From Ruthenibacterium lactatiformans (GTDB taxonomy: Bacteria > Bacillota > Clostridia > Oscillospirales > Ruminococcaceae): a stretch of DNA of 64,000 nucleotides. The notes below the pieces were generated by a model that saw nothing but the letters and a program-made list of their open reading frames with translations, was not told where the DNA came from and made no database searches. Each line of letters begins with the position of its first letter. Within the stretch, counting starts at the first letter, position 1. Below are positions 32,128-40,408 of the stretch, piece by piece. Both the position numbers and the translations under genes were made by a program. The stretch is taken from positions 20,229 through 84,228 of the forward strand of contig NZ_JXXK01000018.1 in assembly GCF_000949455.1 (NCBI RefSeq), written 5' to 3'.

Positions 32128-32550
32128 ATGAAGGGTGAACGCCACGTGGGCGGAGAGATCCGCGTGCTTTCCAACCTGATCAAACGCTGTATGGACGACG
32201 GCATGCCGCCGGAGACCACCGGCATGCAAGGGTGGATCATCGGCTTTTTGCACCGCAACGAGGACCGTGACATGTTCCAGCGGGACGTGGAGGCTGAATT
32301 CAACATCCGCCGCTCCACGGCCACCGGCATATTGCAGCTGATGGAAAAAAACGGCTTTCTTCTGCGGGAGCCTGTTGCCTATGACGCCCGGCTGAAAAAG
32401 CTGGTGCTTACGCCCAAGGCTTTGGCGGTGCACGAGGGCGTGATCTCCCGCATCCGCGCCACAGAGGAACGCATCACCAAAGACGTCACGCCCGAAGAGC
32501 TAGAGCAATTTTTCGCCATCACAGCCAAATTCCGCCGCAATCTGGAGTGA
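32128..32550 (+). CDS. MarR family transcriptional regulator
   Basis: The 140-residue protein has the MarR winged helix: MFQRDVEAEFNIRRSTATGILQLMEKNGFLLREPVAYDARLKKLVLTPKA (about 51-100), flanked by dimer helices. It is preceded by a consensus promoter whose start site is covered by GTTAGTAGCCTAAC. It lies upstream of two ABC exporter genes that have two more copies of the same operator, so it most likely represses both itself and the exporter until a toxic ligand binds. The divergent neighbour is the vanG operon. Confidence 0.92.
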   Translation: MKGERHVGGEIRVLSNLIKRCMDDGMPPETTGMQGWIIGFLHRNEDRDMFQRDVEAEFNIRRSTATGILQLMEKNGFLLREPVAYDARLKKLVLTPKALAVHEGVISRIRATEERITKDVTPEELEQFFAITAKFRRNLE

Positions 32551-32634
32551 GTGTCCGCTTTGCCTTTTCCATGCCGCCGGCGCAGGCGCGGCTTTTTCCG
32601 TGCCTGCCGCCAGCGGTTTTCCTCGGCGTATATA

Positions 32635-32663
32635 GTTAGGAAGCTTACTGTAATGGCACTAAC
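32635..32663. promoter_or_regulatory. Tandem MarR operators before the ABC exporter genes
   Basis: GTTAG-GAAG-CTTAC (32635-32648) and GTAAT-GGCA-CTAAC (32650-32663) each match the GTTAG-N4-CTAAC pattern at the marR promoter with one arm changed, and lie 15 bp apart. Confidence 0.6.
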
Positions 32664-32702
32664 AAGTTAAGCGAAACAAAACCAATCTCAGGAGGACATT
32701 TT

Positions 32703-34448
32703 ATGCTGAAAACCCTATTGACTGAAGTAAAGCAGTACAAAAAAGCGTCCATCCTCACGCCGGCATTCATGGTGGGCGAAGTTGTCATGGAGATTCTCAT
32801 CCCCATGCTGATGGCCTATCTCATCGACAGCGGCGTGGAGAAAGGGGACGTGCGCACGATCTGCATCACCGGCGGCGCAATGGCCGTGATGGCAATGCTG
32901 TCTCTGGCCTGCGGCGTGCTCTCGGGCAAATACGGCGCGCGGGCCTCCAGCGGATTCGCGCACAATCTGCGCCAGTCCATGTTCCGCAATATCCAGACAT
33001 TTTCTTTTTCCAACATCGACAAATACTCCACGGCCGGGCTCGTCACCCGCATGACGACGGATGTGACAAACGTGCAGAACGCCTACCAGATGATCCTGCG
33101 CATGTGCACCCGCGCACCTGTGATGCTGCTGTGCGCAATGGCGGCCGCGTTCTCCATCAGCGCGCGGCTGTCCCTGATCTTCGTGGCGGCCATCGCGTTT
33201 CTGGGCGTGGCGCTGTTTTTCATCACGAAAAATTCTCACCCCGTATTTCGGCAGGTATTCCGCAAATACGACGACCTTAACGCCAGCGTGCAGGAGAATG
33301 TCAGCGCCATCCGCGTCGTCAAGGCCTATGTGCGCGAGGACCACGAGACGCAGAAATTCCACACCGCCAACGACAATGTTTACAGGCTGTTTGTCAAGGC
33401 TGAGACCGTGCTGGCGCTGAACAGCCCCGTGATGCAGTTCACGATGTACATGTGCATCCTGGCCATTTCCTGGCTGGGCGCGCACATGATCGCCGCCCAG
33501 TCTCTCACCACGGGTCAGCTCATGAGCCTGTTTACCTACGTTATGAACATCCTGATGAGCCTGATGATGCTCTCCATGATTTTCGTGATGGTGACAATGG
33601 CCCGCGCCTCGGCGGACCGCATCGCCGAGGTGCTGGAGGAAAAGGCGGACCTCACCTCCCCGCCCGCCGCCCGCACACAGGTGGAGGACGGCCGCGTGGA
33701 CTTCGACCACGTATCCTTCTCCTACAAAAAAAGCGGCAAGCCCGTACTGGATGACATTGATCTGCACATCCGCGCGGGCGAGACCATCGGCATCATCGGC
33801 GGCACGGGCAGTGCGAAATCCAGCCTGGTGCAGCTCATCCCCCGCCTGTACGACGTCGCGGAAGGCGCGGTGCGCGTGGGCGGCGTGGATGTGCGGGAAT
33901 ACGACGTGGAAACCCTGCGCAACGAGGTGGCCATGGTGCTGCAGAAAAACGTACTGTTCAGCGGCACCATCCGGGAAAATCTGCGCTGGGGCGACAAAAA
34001 CGCCACGGACGAGGAGATGGAGCGCGCCTGCCGCCTGGCACAGGCGGACGAGTTCATCCGCGCGCTGCCGGACGGCTATGACACTTACATCGAGCAGGGC
34101 GGCACCAACGTGTCCGGCGGGCAGAAACAGCGCCTGTGCATCGCGCGCGCGCTGCTGAAAAAGCCCAAGATACTGATCCTGGACGATTCCACCAGCGCCG
34201 TAGATACCCGGACGGATACCCTGATCCGCCGGGCTTTCGCAGAGGAGATCCCCGACACCACGAAATTCATCATCGCCCAGCGCATCAGCTCCGTGCAGGA
34301 CGCAGACCGCATCCTCGTGCTGGACGACGGCCGCGTGGCCGCCTTCGGCACGCACGACGAGCTGCTTGCGAGCAGCGAAATTTACCGGGATGTCTATGAT
34401 TCCCAGATGAAAGGAGCGGATGACGATGCGCGGCGTACCTGCGGATAA
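32703..34448 (+). CDS. ABC exporter half-transporter, BmrC/LmrC-like (degenerate ATPase site)
   Basis: The 581-residue protein has six membrane helices (about 15-300) and a C-terminal ATPase. The Walker A is GGTGSAKSS (366-374), with Ala replacing the usual Gly before Lys; the segment after Walker B reads ILILDDSTSAVD, with Asp instead of the catalytic Glu. The signature NVSGGQKQRLCIAR is intact. This is the asymmetry of heterodimeric multidrug exporters, in which one subunit contributes the inactive site. TCAGGAGGACATTTT precedes the ATG. It overlaps the partner gene by 23 bases. Substrate unknown. Confidence 0.92.
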   Translation: MLKTLLTEVKQYKKASILTPAFMVGEVVMEILIPMLMAYLIDSGVEKGDVRTICITGGAMAVMAMLSLACGVLSGKYGARASSGFAHNLRQSMFRNIQTFSFSNIDKYSTAGLVTRMTTDVTNVQNAYQMILRMCTRAPVMLLCAMAAAFSISARLSLIFVAAIAFLGVALFFITKNSHPVFRQVFRKYDDLNASVQENVSAIRVVKAYVREDHETQKFHTANDNVYRLFVKAETVLALNSPVMQFTMYMCILAISWLGAHMIAAQSLTTGQLMSLFTYVMNILMSLMMLSMIFVMVTMARASADRIAEVLEEKADLTSPPAARTQVEDGRVDFDHVSFSYKKSGKPVLDDIDLHIRAGETIGIIGGTGSAKSSLVQLIPRLYDVAEGAVRVGGVDVREYDVETLRNEVAMVLQKNVLFSGTIRENLRWGDKNATDEEMERACRLAQADEFIRALPDGYDTYIEQGGTNVSGGQKQRLCIARALLKKPKILILDDSTSAVDTRTDTLIRRAFAEEIPDTTKFIIAQRISSVQDADRILVLDDGRVAAFGTHDELLASSEIYRDVYDSQMKGADDDARRTCG

Positions 34449-36345
34449 AAGCGCGGCCATGATGGCCCCAAAGCAAAAGGTTGAAAAGCCCATGCGCATC
34501 ATGGGCCGGCTGTTCGGCTATATCCTGCGGCGCTACAAGCTGCACTGCCTGGGCGTGCTGCTGTTCATCTTTGGCAGCACCGCGGCCACCGTGGCGGGCA
34601 ATCTGTTTATGAAAACGCTCATCGACGACTACATCGTGCCCTATATCGGCGAGGGCGGCGCGTCGGACTTCGGCCCGCTGCTGGCGGCGCTGCTGAAAAT
34701 GGGCTGCGTCTTCCTGTTCGGCGTGCTGTGCACGCTGCTGTACAACCGCATCATGGTATATGTGTCCCAGGGGACGATGCGCGCCATCCGCGACGATTTA
34801 TTCCGGCATATGGAGCGCCTGCCCATCCGTTATTTCGACACCCATGCCCACGGCGATATCATGAGCATTTACACCAACGACATCGACACGCTGCGCCAGA
34901 TGATCAGCCAGAGCATGCCCCAGCTCGTCTCTTCGGCGGTAACGATCGTCAGCGTATTCTGCTCCATGCTTGCCCTCAGCCTGCCGCTGACAGGGTTGAC
35001 GCTGGTGATGGTGTGCCTTATGCTGTTCACCACCAAAAAGCTCACGAGCAGGTCCGGCGCATATTTCGTAGCGCAGCAGCGCAATCTGGGCACGGTCAAC
35101 GGCTATATCGAGGAGATGATGGAGGGCCAGAAAGTCGTCAAGGTATTCTGCCACGAGGATGAGAGCATCGCCCGGTTTGACGCGCTGAACGACGCGCTGG
35201 CCGACAGTGCCGATAACGCCAACCGCTATGCCAATATCCTCATGCCCGTCATGGCCAACATCGGCAACCTCAGCTATGTGCTCACGGCCATCCTCGGCTC
35301 GCTGCTGGCGCTCTTCGGCACGGGCGGCTTTACGCTGGGCGGGCTGGCATCCTTTCTGCAGTTCAACAAAAGCTTCAACCAGCCCATCTCACAGGTATCT
35401 CAGCAGTTCAACTCCATCATCATGGCGCTGGCAGGCGCGGAGCGCGTATTCAGCCTGATGGATGAGCCTCCTGAAACCGACGAAGGCTATGTGGAGCTGG
35501 TGAATGCGGAACAAACCGCGGACGGCAGTCTGGAAGAATGCCGCGGGCGCACGGGTGTCTGGGCCTGGAAGCATTACCACAGGGCCGACGGCAGCACCAC
35601 CTACCGCAGGCTGGAGGGCGAAGTGGTGTTCGACGACGTGGATTTCGGTTACGACGACGCCAAGATCATTCTGCACAACGTCAGCCTGTATGCCAGGCCC
35701 GGCCAGAAGATCGCTTTTGTGGGAGCCACCGGCGCGGGCAAAACGACCATCACAAACCTCATCAACCGCTTTTATGACATTGCGGACGGCAAGATCCGCT
35801 ACGACGGCATCAATGTCAACAAAATCAAAAAGGCGGATCTGCGCCGGAGCCTGGGAATCGTTTTGCAGGACACACACCTGTTCACAGGCACCGTAGCGGA
35901 CAACATCCGCTACGGCAAACTGGACGCCACCGACGCAGAGGTGACGGCTGCGGCGCAGCTGGCGGGCGCCCACGCGTTCATCGAACATCTTCCGGACGGC
36001 TACAACACTCTGCTGACAGGCGACGGGGCAAACCTCTCACAGGGCCAGCGGCAGCTGCTGGCCATTGCCCGCGCGGCTGTGGCGGACCCGCCCGTGCTGA
36101 TTCTGGACGAGGCCACCAGTTCCATCGACACACGCACCGAGCGCATTGTACAGGAGGGCATGGACCGCCTGATGGCGGGCCGCACGGTGTTCGTCATTGC
36201 ACATCGCCTCTCCACTGTACGCAATTCAGACTGCATCATGGTGCTGGAACAGGGCCGTATCATCGAACGCGGCACCCACAGTGAGCTGCTCGCGCAAAAA
36301 GGCAGATATTATCAGCTCTACACCGGTAAGTTCGAGCTTTCCTGA
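34426..36345 (+). CDS. ABC exporter half-transporter, BmrD/LmrD-like (active ATPase site)
   Basis: The 639-residue partner has six helices and a canonical ATPase: Walker A GATGAGKTT, signature LSQGQRQLLAIAR, and LILDEATSSID with the catalytic Glu. An insertion of about 50 residues (near 355-405; TADGSLEECRGRTGVWAWKHY) between membrane and ATPase domains is typical of BmrD-type subunits. ATG 34426 is preferred to ATG 34420 because GGAG then lies 9 bases away. Together with the preceding gene it forms a drug or lipid exporter under MarR control. Confidence 0.92.
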   Translation: MRGVPADKSAAMMAPKQKVEKPMRIMGRLFGYILRRYKLHCLGVLLFIFGSTAATVAGNLFMKTLIDDYIVPYIGEGGASDFGPLLAALLKMGCVFLFGVLCTLLYNRIMVYVSQGTMRAIRDDLFRHMERLPIRYFDTHAHGDIMSIYTNDIDTLRQMISQSMPQLVSSAVTIVSVFCSMLALSLPLTGLTLVMVCLMLFTTKKLTSRSGAYFVAQQRNLGTVNGYIEEMMEGQKVVKVFCHEDESIARFDALNDALADSADNANRYANILMPVMANIGNLSYVLTAILGSLLALFGTGGFTLGGLASFLQFNKSFNQPISQVSQQFNSIIMALAGAERVFSLMDEPPETDEGYVELVNAEQTADGSLEECRGRTGVWAWKHYHRADGSTTYRRLEGEVVFDDVDFGYDDAKIILHNVSLYARPGQKIAFVGATGAGKTTITNLINRFYDIADGKIRYDGINVNKIKKADLRRSLGIVLQDTHLFTGTVADNIRYGKLDATDAEVTAAAQLAGAHAFIEHLPDGYNTLLTGDGANLSQGQRQLLAIARAAVADPPVLILDEATSSIDTRTERIVQEGMDRLMAGRTVFVIAHRLSTVRNSDCIMVLEQGRIIERGTHSELLAQKGRYYQLYTGKFELS

Positions 36346-36355
36346 CGCCGGACAT

Positions 36356-36395
36356 GAAAACAGCCGGAAAGGAATCTTCCCTTCCGGCTGTTTTC
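36356..36395. terminator. Terminator between ABC exporter and kinase-like gene
   Basis: GAAAACAGCCGGAA (36356-36369) pairs with TTCCGGCTGTTTTC (36382-36395); convergent genes on both sides can use it. Confidence 0.85.
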
Positions 36396-36414
36396 ATTTT
36401 CTTTCCGCCGCGGC

Positions 36415-37038
36415 TCAGTCCTCGAAGCACACGTTCATATATCCCATAATGAAGCGGATGATCTTCTCCTCACCCATATGGTCGGAATCGAAGCAGATGT
36501 CATAATGGCCGGCGTCGCGCCAGTCGCTGCCCGTGAAAGCGCGGTAATAGTCCGCGCGGCGTTTGTCCACCTGGCGCATGTGGCGGCGCGCCTCGGCCTC
36601 AGAGAGGTTGTGGCGCTGCATGACGCGGCGCACGCGCACTTCCTCCGGCGCGTGGATGAACACACGCAGCACATTGGGCCGGTCGCGCAAAATAAAGTCC
36701 GCGCAGCGGCCGATCATCACACAGCTCTCGTTCTGCGCCAGGCCCAGCATCACCTTGGCCTGATAGCGGAACAGGTTCTCGTTGGAAACAAAGTTGTCGC
36801 TGTCCGGCGGGATGACCTCGCCGTTGTAAGCGTCCTTGGCCACGCGGAACAGCAGACTGCTGCGGAAGCTTTTCTCCGCGTTGGCAAACAGTTGTTCGTT
36901 GATGCCGCTGTCATCGGCGGCCATGCGCAGGATATCCCGGTTGTAAAAAGGGATGCCCAGGCGCCCGGCCAACGCCTCGCCGATGGCGCGGCCGTTGCTT
37001 CCGTTTTCCCTGGCGATGGTGATCACGTAATTTTTCAT
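36415..37038 (-). CDS. Cytidylate-kinase-like family protein (second copy)
   Basis: The 207-residue protein is a paralogue of the product at 1873-2490: IARENGSNGRAIGEALAGRLGIPFYNRDIL at the start, MIGRCADFIL near 108, and a VDKRRADYYRAFTGSDW segment. The loop reads ARENGSNGRAIG where the other copy has GRQFGSGGREIG. The family is P-loop kinase-like with no established substrate. GGGAGGGAACGTT precedes the ATG. It has its own promoter and shares a terminator with the ABC exporter. Confidence 0.82.
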   Translation of the reverse strand: MKNYVITIARENGSNGRAIGEALAGRLGIPFYNRDILRMAADDSGINEQLFANAEKSFRSSLLFRVAKDAYNGEVIPPDSDNFVSNENLFRYQAKVMLGLAQNESCVMIGRCADFILRDRPNVLRVFIHAPEEVRVRRVMQRHNLSEAEARRHMRQVDKRRADYYRAFTGSDWRDAGHYDICFDSDHMGEEKIIRFIMGYMNVCFED

Positions 37039-37076
37039 AACGTTCCCTCCCTGAAACAGCAGCTTTTTTCACTTTC

Positions 37077-37105
37077 AGTATAGGCGAACAGAGCGCAAAA
37101 ATCAA
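37077..37105 (-). promoter_or_regulatory. Promoter of the second kinase-like gene
   Basis: Minus-strand TTGATT (37100-37105), 17 bases, TATACT (37077-37082). Confidence 0.75.
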
Positions 37106-37129
37106 CCGCTTTTCACGGTTTTCCCCGGT

Positions 37130-37178
37130 AAAAAACAAAGCGGCCGCGCCCATTCCTGGATGGGGAACAGACGCGGCC
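37130..37178 (-). terminator. Hairpin with minus-strand T tract upstream of the kinase promoter
   Basis: GGCCGCG (37142-37148) pairs with CGCGGCC (37172-37178), with an inner CCCAT/ATGGG. On the minus strand TTTGTTTTTT follows. No minus-strand gene is seen upstream, so it may insulate the promoter. The rest of 37179-37481 shows no gene. Confidence 0.45.
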
Positions 37179-37481
37179 ATGGCCGGCGCGAAGTGGGATG
37201 CGCCGGGAGTCTATTTTACCATGTCGAACGGTGTCGAATCAAGTTAAAAAGCCCGTCTCCCCTAAGATTCCGTTGTTTTTTGCAAAAAAGCACCGCTGCT
37301 GCAAAAAGCAGAGCAGTGCGCCGGGCAGCGCGGCCGCAAATCCGCCTGGCTTCCACGGCCGTAAATCAAAAAATTTGATTTTCCATGCCTGCCGGCGGCA
37401 CAGGCAACACATATTTTGTAAAGTTGCCTCAACCGGTTCCTTTGTGTTATCATGAAACAAAACCAATGAGGAGTGAGGCAC

Positions 37482-37952
37482 ATGCGGCGTACGGACCGCG
37501 AGATCACAGATGCAGAAAAAATCACACAAATCATCCAGACCTGCCATTGCTGCCGCCTCGGCTTCTGCGACAACGGCGCGGTGTATATCGTGCCGCTGAA
37601 TTTCGGCTACGCCGAGGAAAACGGAAAGCGGGTGTTCTATTTTCACAGCGCTAAAAGCGGGCGGAAGCTGGATCTTATCGCCGGGGCGCCCTCCGTCGGC
37701 TTTGAGCTGGACGTAAACTACGCGCTGGTAGAGGGCGAGGAAGCCTGCCGGCATACCGCCCGGTTTCAAAGCGTTATCGGCACGGGGCGCGTTTCCTTTG
37801 TGGAGGAGGCCGCGCAGAAAGAAGCGGCTTTGCAGGCTCTGATGCTGCACAATACCGGAAAAGACGGCTGGACGTTTTCCGGCGCGATGTTGGATTCCGT
37901 CCGCGTGTTTAAGCTGGAGGTCGAAACGCTGTCGTGCAAGGAGCATGAATGA
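37482..37952 (+). CDS. Pyridoxamine 5'-phosphate oxidase-like flavin-binding protein (NimA/HugZ-like)
   Basis: The 156-residue protein matches the split-barrel family: MRRTDREITDAEKITQIIQTCHCCRLGFCDNGAVYIVPLNFGY, then FYFHSAKSGRKLDLI and SVGFELDVNYALVEG. Members bind FMN or heme; some (Nim proteins) are linked to nitroimidazole resistance, but most have unknown roles. GAGGAGTGAGGCAC precedes ATG 37482; an in-frame GTG at 37473 is less likely. A weak promoter with TTGCCT and TATCAT is present at 37424-37453. Confidence 0.85.
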   Translation: MRRTDREITDAEKITQIIQTCHCCRLGFCDNGAVYIVPLNFGYAEENGKRVFYFHSAKSGRKLDLIAGAPSVGFELDVNYALVEGEEACRHTARFQSVIGTGRVSFVEEAAQKEAALQALMLHNTGKDGWTFSGAMLDSVRVFKLEVETLSCKEHE

Positions 37953-38220
37953 TTTTGCAGTAAAATCGTCCTTCCCGGTGGGTTCTCATAAGACAGTATT
38001 AGAAAACTACTAAATTACGGCATCTGTCAGGCAGGCGCGGTTTTTTGAAGGGGGTATCCTGTCATTCCCCATGCCTGAAAATCAAACTACTATCACCATT
38101 TAATACTCATGCGGTTCACCAAGAGACATACTAAAAAAATTGCTATGCTGTAAATCACACAAGGAACAGGCGCGTTAACGGCCTGTGAGGCAGGGTTCGG
38201 GGAAGCTTCTCAACAGGTAT

Positions 38221-38246
38221 TTTTGCAGGGCTGACAGCCCCGCAAA
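38221..38246. other. Hairpin in the gene-free stretch before the arsenic cassette
   Basis: TTTTGCAGGGCTG pairs with CAGCCCCGCAAAA with one mismatch. It lies in an AT-rich gap (37953-38325) with no recognisable gene, at the start of the lower-GC island. The sequence style recalls intergenic parts of integrative elements, but no attachment site could be identified. Confidence 0.35.
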
Positions 38247-38325
38247 ACAGCAAGCGTGTCCATTTTGCGTTGCTTGCGGTTTCGTGCAAGGTGTAAACGC
38301 TACTAAAATAATTTGCAGAGCGCTA

Positions 38326-38354
38326 TTGACAAACGAGATAATGGTGCATATACT
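38326..38354 (+). promoter_or_regulatory. Promoter of the arsR cassette
   Basis: TTGACA (38326-38331), 17 bases, TATACT (38349-38354). Confidence 0.88.
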
Positions 38355-38389
38355 GTTCACATCAAAACTTTTTAATATGAGGCAAACAC

Positions 38390-38704
38390 ATGAGAACTTA
38401 CCAAGAAAGCGCAAGGGTGTTTAAAGCCCTGTGCGACCCAAAACGTCTTGCCATTTTGGAACAACTACGCAGTGGCGAGAAATGCGCTTGTGTTTTACAA
38501 GAGCCGATGGATTTAACACAGTCTGGCCTATCTTATCACATGAAAATTCTATGTGATTCCGGGCTTGTGGTGAGTCGTCAAGAGGGTAAATGGACGCATT
38601 ACCGCTTGAGCGAGACCGGCAAAGATGAAGCGGTGGAGTTACTACTGGCTCTTACCACACCGAACACAGAACGGGTATGTGAATGCCCCTCATGTGATAA
38701 ATAA
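38390..38704 (+). CDS. arsR: ArsR family metalloregulator
   Basis: The 104-residue winged-helix repressor shows ARVFKALCDPKRLAILEQLRSGEKCACVLQEPMDLTQSGLSYHMKILCDSGLVVSRQEGKWTHYRL. A Cys-x-Cys pair (Cys32/Cys34 in KCACVL) lies in the position of the arsenite or metal site, and two more Cys end the protein (ECPSCDK). It is the first gene of a cassette with an ArsP-type permease and a small thioredoxin-like protein, so it likely represses them until a thiol-reactive metalloid binds. Base composition is lower in GC than the flanking core genes, consistent with transfer. Confidence 0.88.
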   Translation: MRTYQESARVFKALCDPKRLAILEQLRSGEKCACVLQEPMDLTQSGLSYHMKILCDSGLVVSRQEGKWTHYRLSETGKDEAVELLLALTTPNTERVCECPSCDK

Positions 38705-38729
38705 ACGCCATCATAGCAAGATGGCGTTT
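38703..38729 (+). terminator. Hairpin between arsR and the permease gene
   Basis: AAACGCCATC (38703-38712) pairs with GATGGCGTTT (38720-38729). Possible attenuator within the cassette. Confidence 0.5.
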
Positions 38730-38794
38730 ATCTCGGCACTAAACATCAATTTTTTTTGATATGTTGTCCGGCAAATTGAAAGCGAGGTTTCTCT

Positions 38795-39796
38795 ATGGGT
38801 GTGTGGCAATTTATCCAGGATCAAGTGTTCGGCATGAAATGGCTGAATGAGCTAATTGGCAAGGGCCTTTCCAAGCTGGGGCTGGATGTAGGGGAACGTA
38901 TAGGAGGAAGTATTCAGTTTTTCTTCTATGATGTGTTAAAAATCACGGTGCTGCTCTGCCTTTTGATTTTCGTAATTTCCTACATTCAAAGTTACTTTCC
39001 GCCGGAACGAAGCAAGCGGATATTGAGCCGGTTCCATGGTGTCGGTGCAAATATCATATCTGCCCTGCTGGGAACTGTGACGCCTTTCTGTTCTTGCTCG
39101 TCCATTCCACTTTTTATCGGCTTCACCAGCGCAGGGTTGCCGCTGGGAGTTACATTCTCTTTTCTGATTTCATCCCCTATGGTGGACTTGGGGAGTCTTA
39201 TTCTTTTAATGAGCATTTTCGGGGCAAAAGTTGCGGTCATCTATGTGATTGTCGGTTTAATGATCGCTGTGGCAGGCGGCACCTTAATTGAAAAACTACA
39301 CATGGAACCGTATGTGGAGGAATTTGTCCGTGCTGCCGGCGGCGTGGATATTGAATCTCCTACCCTGACGAAACGGGAACGAATACAATATACCAGAGAA
39401 CAGGTCATTTCCACATTCAAAAAAGTATTTCCATACATTTTGGTTGGTGTGGGAATTGGCGCAATCATTCACAACTGGATTCCAGAAAGCTGGATTGAAG
39501 CGGTATTAGGCGGTAACAATCCCTTTGGTGTTGTTCTTGCCACGCTGGTGGGTATCCCCATGTATGCGGATATTTTTGGTACAATCCCGGTGGCAGAAGC
39601 CCTGCTCTATAAGGGCGCACAACTCGGCACAATTTTGTCCTTTATGATGGCTGTCACAACACTGAGTTTGCCGTCCTTGATTATGCTTCGCAAGGCTGTG
39701 AAGCCGAAGCTGCTGGCGCTGTTTATTGGTATTTGCACTATCGGTATCATCCTTGTGGGCTACCTGTTCAATGCGTTTCAATTTTTGCTTATATAA
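38795..39796 (+). CDS. arsP: ArsP-type permease (PF03773)
   Basis: The 333-residue membrane protein has about nine helices and the family motif GTVTPFCSCSSIPLFIGFTSAG (first part near 95-105, with the CSC triplet), plus GIPMYADIFGTIPVAEALL. ArsP permeases export trivalent organoarsenicals; relatives have been linked to other metals. Between an ArsR repressor and a redox-active thioredoxin-like protein, arsenical export is the best inference. AAAGCGAGGTTTCTCT precedes the ATG. Confidence 0.85.
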   Translation: MGVWQFIQDQVFGMKWLNELIGKGLSKLGLDVGERIGGSIQFFFYDVLKITVLLCLLIFVISYIQSYFPPERSKRILSRFHGVGANIISALLGTVTPFCSCSSIPLFIGFTSAGLPLGVTFSFLISSPMVDLGSLILLMSIFGAKVAVIYVIVGLMIAVAGGTLIEKLHMEPYVEEFVRAAGGVDIESPTLTKRERIQYTREQVISTFKKVFPYILVGVGIGAIIHNWIPESWIEAVLGGNNPFGVVLATLVGIPMYADIFGTIPVAEALLYKGAQLGTILSFMMAVTTLSLPSLIMLRKAVKPKLLALFIGICTIGIILVGYLFNAFQFLLI

Positions 39797-39815
39797 TTTT
39801 CAGGAGGAATCAATT

Positions 39816-40160
39816 ATGGGACTTTTTAACAAGAAAAAAGAAGAAACGAACTCCTGCTGCTGTGTGGGAAACTGCACCCCAAAAACAATGGCAAAAACAG
39901 AAGCGTCTAAGTCTGGCGTTGGGGTGAAGGTGCTGGGAAGTGGCTGCGTTAAATGCAAAACTCTGGAAAATGCTACCCGTGAAGCTCTTGTGGAATTGGG
40001 AATGGATACAACCGTCGGCCATGTAACGGACTTTTCACAAATCGCCGCTTACGGAGTTATGACTACTCCTGCGCTGGTTGTGGACGGGAAAGTCGTGTCT
40101 TATGGCAAGGTGTTAACAAAGAAAGAAGCTAAAACCATCATTGCGGATGCAAGGAGGTAA
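39816..40160 (+). CDS. Small thioredoxin-like protein with Cys-rich N-terminus
   Basis: The 114-residue protein has a redox-active thioredoxin core (GVKVLGSGCVKCKTLENATREAL, CxxC at about 48-51; TTPALVVDGKVVSYG) of the Thioredoxin_3/MTH895 type. Before it lies an added segment with CCC-V-G-N-C (about residues 14-20). Such proteins regularly accompany ArsP-type permeases and probably reduce the substrate or pass it on; the extra Cys cluster could bind metalloid. CAGGAGGAATCAATT precedes ATG 39816. Confidence 0.88.
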   Translation: MGLFNKKKEETNSCCCVGNCTPKTMAKTEASKSGVGVKVLGSGCVKCKTLENATREALVELGMDTTVGHVTDFSQIAAYGVMTTPALVVDGKVVSYGKVLTKKEAKTIIADARR

Positions 40161-40164
40161 CGCT

Positions 40165-40221
40165 GTGCTTTTCTATCCGTCTCCTTGGCTTTTCAAAAAA
40201 GCCACTCTCCAGGGCGGATAG
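40165..40221 (+). CDS. Possible 18-residue leader-like peptide after the arsenic cassette
   Basis: AAGGAGGTAA, which includes the thioredoxin stop codon, is followed four bases later by GTG at 40165 and an 18-codon frame (VLFYPSPWLFKKATLQGG) closed by TAG. The ideal ribosome site and spacing suggest translation, or the remains of a longer fourth cassette gene. The same DNA forms a nested hairpin (CTATCCG 40173-40179 with CGGATAG 40215-40221). Confidence 0.3.
   Translation: MLFYPSPWLFKKATLQGG
40171..40221 (+). terminator. Nested hairpin after the thioredoxin gene
   Basis: Outer stem CTATCCG/CGGATAG and inner stem GGCTTTT (40187-40193)/AAAAGCC (40197-40203). Probably ends the cassette transcript. 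A second hairpin follows at about 40287-40320. Confidence 0.45.
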
Positions 40222-40408
40222 AGATTGCCCAAGGATACGAAAATCATCGTAATACACAGCATTTGAAAATAACGCCCGTTTCTCCTGCGTCCGTACAGCT
40301 TTAAGCTGTGCGGGCGCTTTCCTATGCTCTGAGACACTTTGTCTCCAGGCGCCCCGCCTGCCTTTTGTTTCGATTCACCCAACCAAAAAATCAAAACGGA
40401 GGAATAAA

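Noticed and set aside
32715..34502. A 595-codon minus-strand frame opposite the first ABC exporter gene
   Set aside because: Antisense shadow; the plus-strand ABC protein has all expected motifs.
37239..37946. A 235-codon minus-strand frame opposite the flavin-binding protein gene
   Set aside because: Shadow of the plus-strand split-barrel protein, which has the ribosome site and family motifs.
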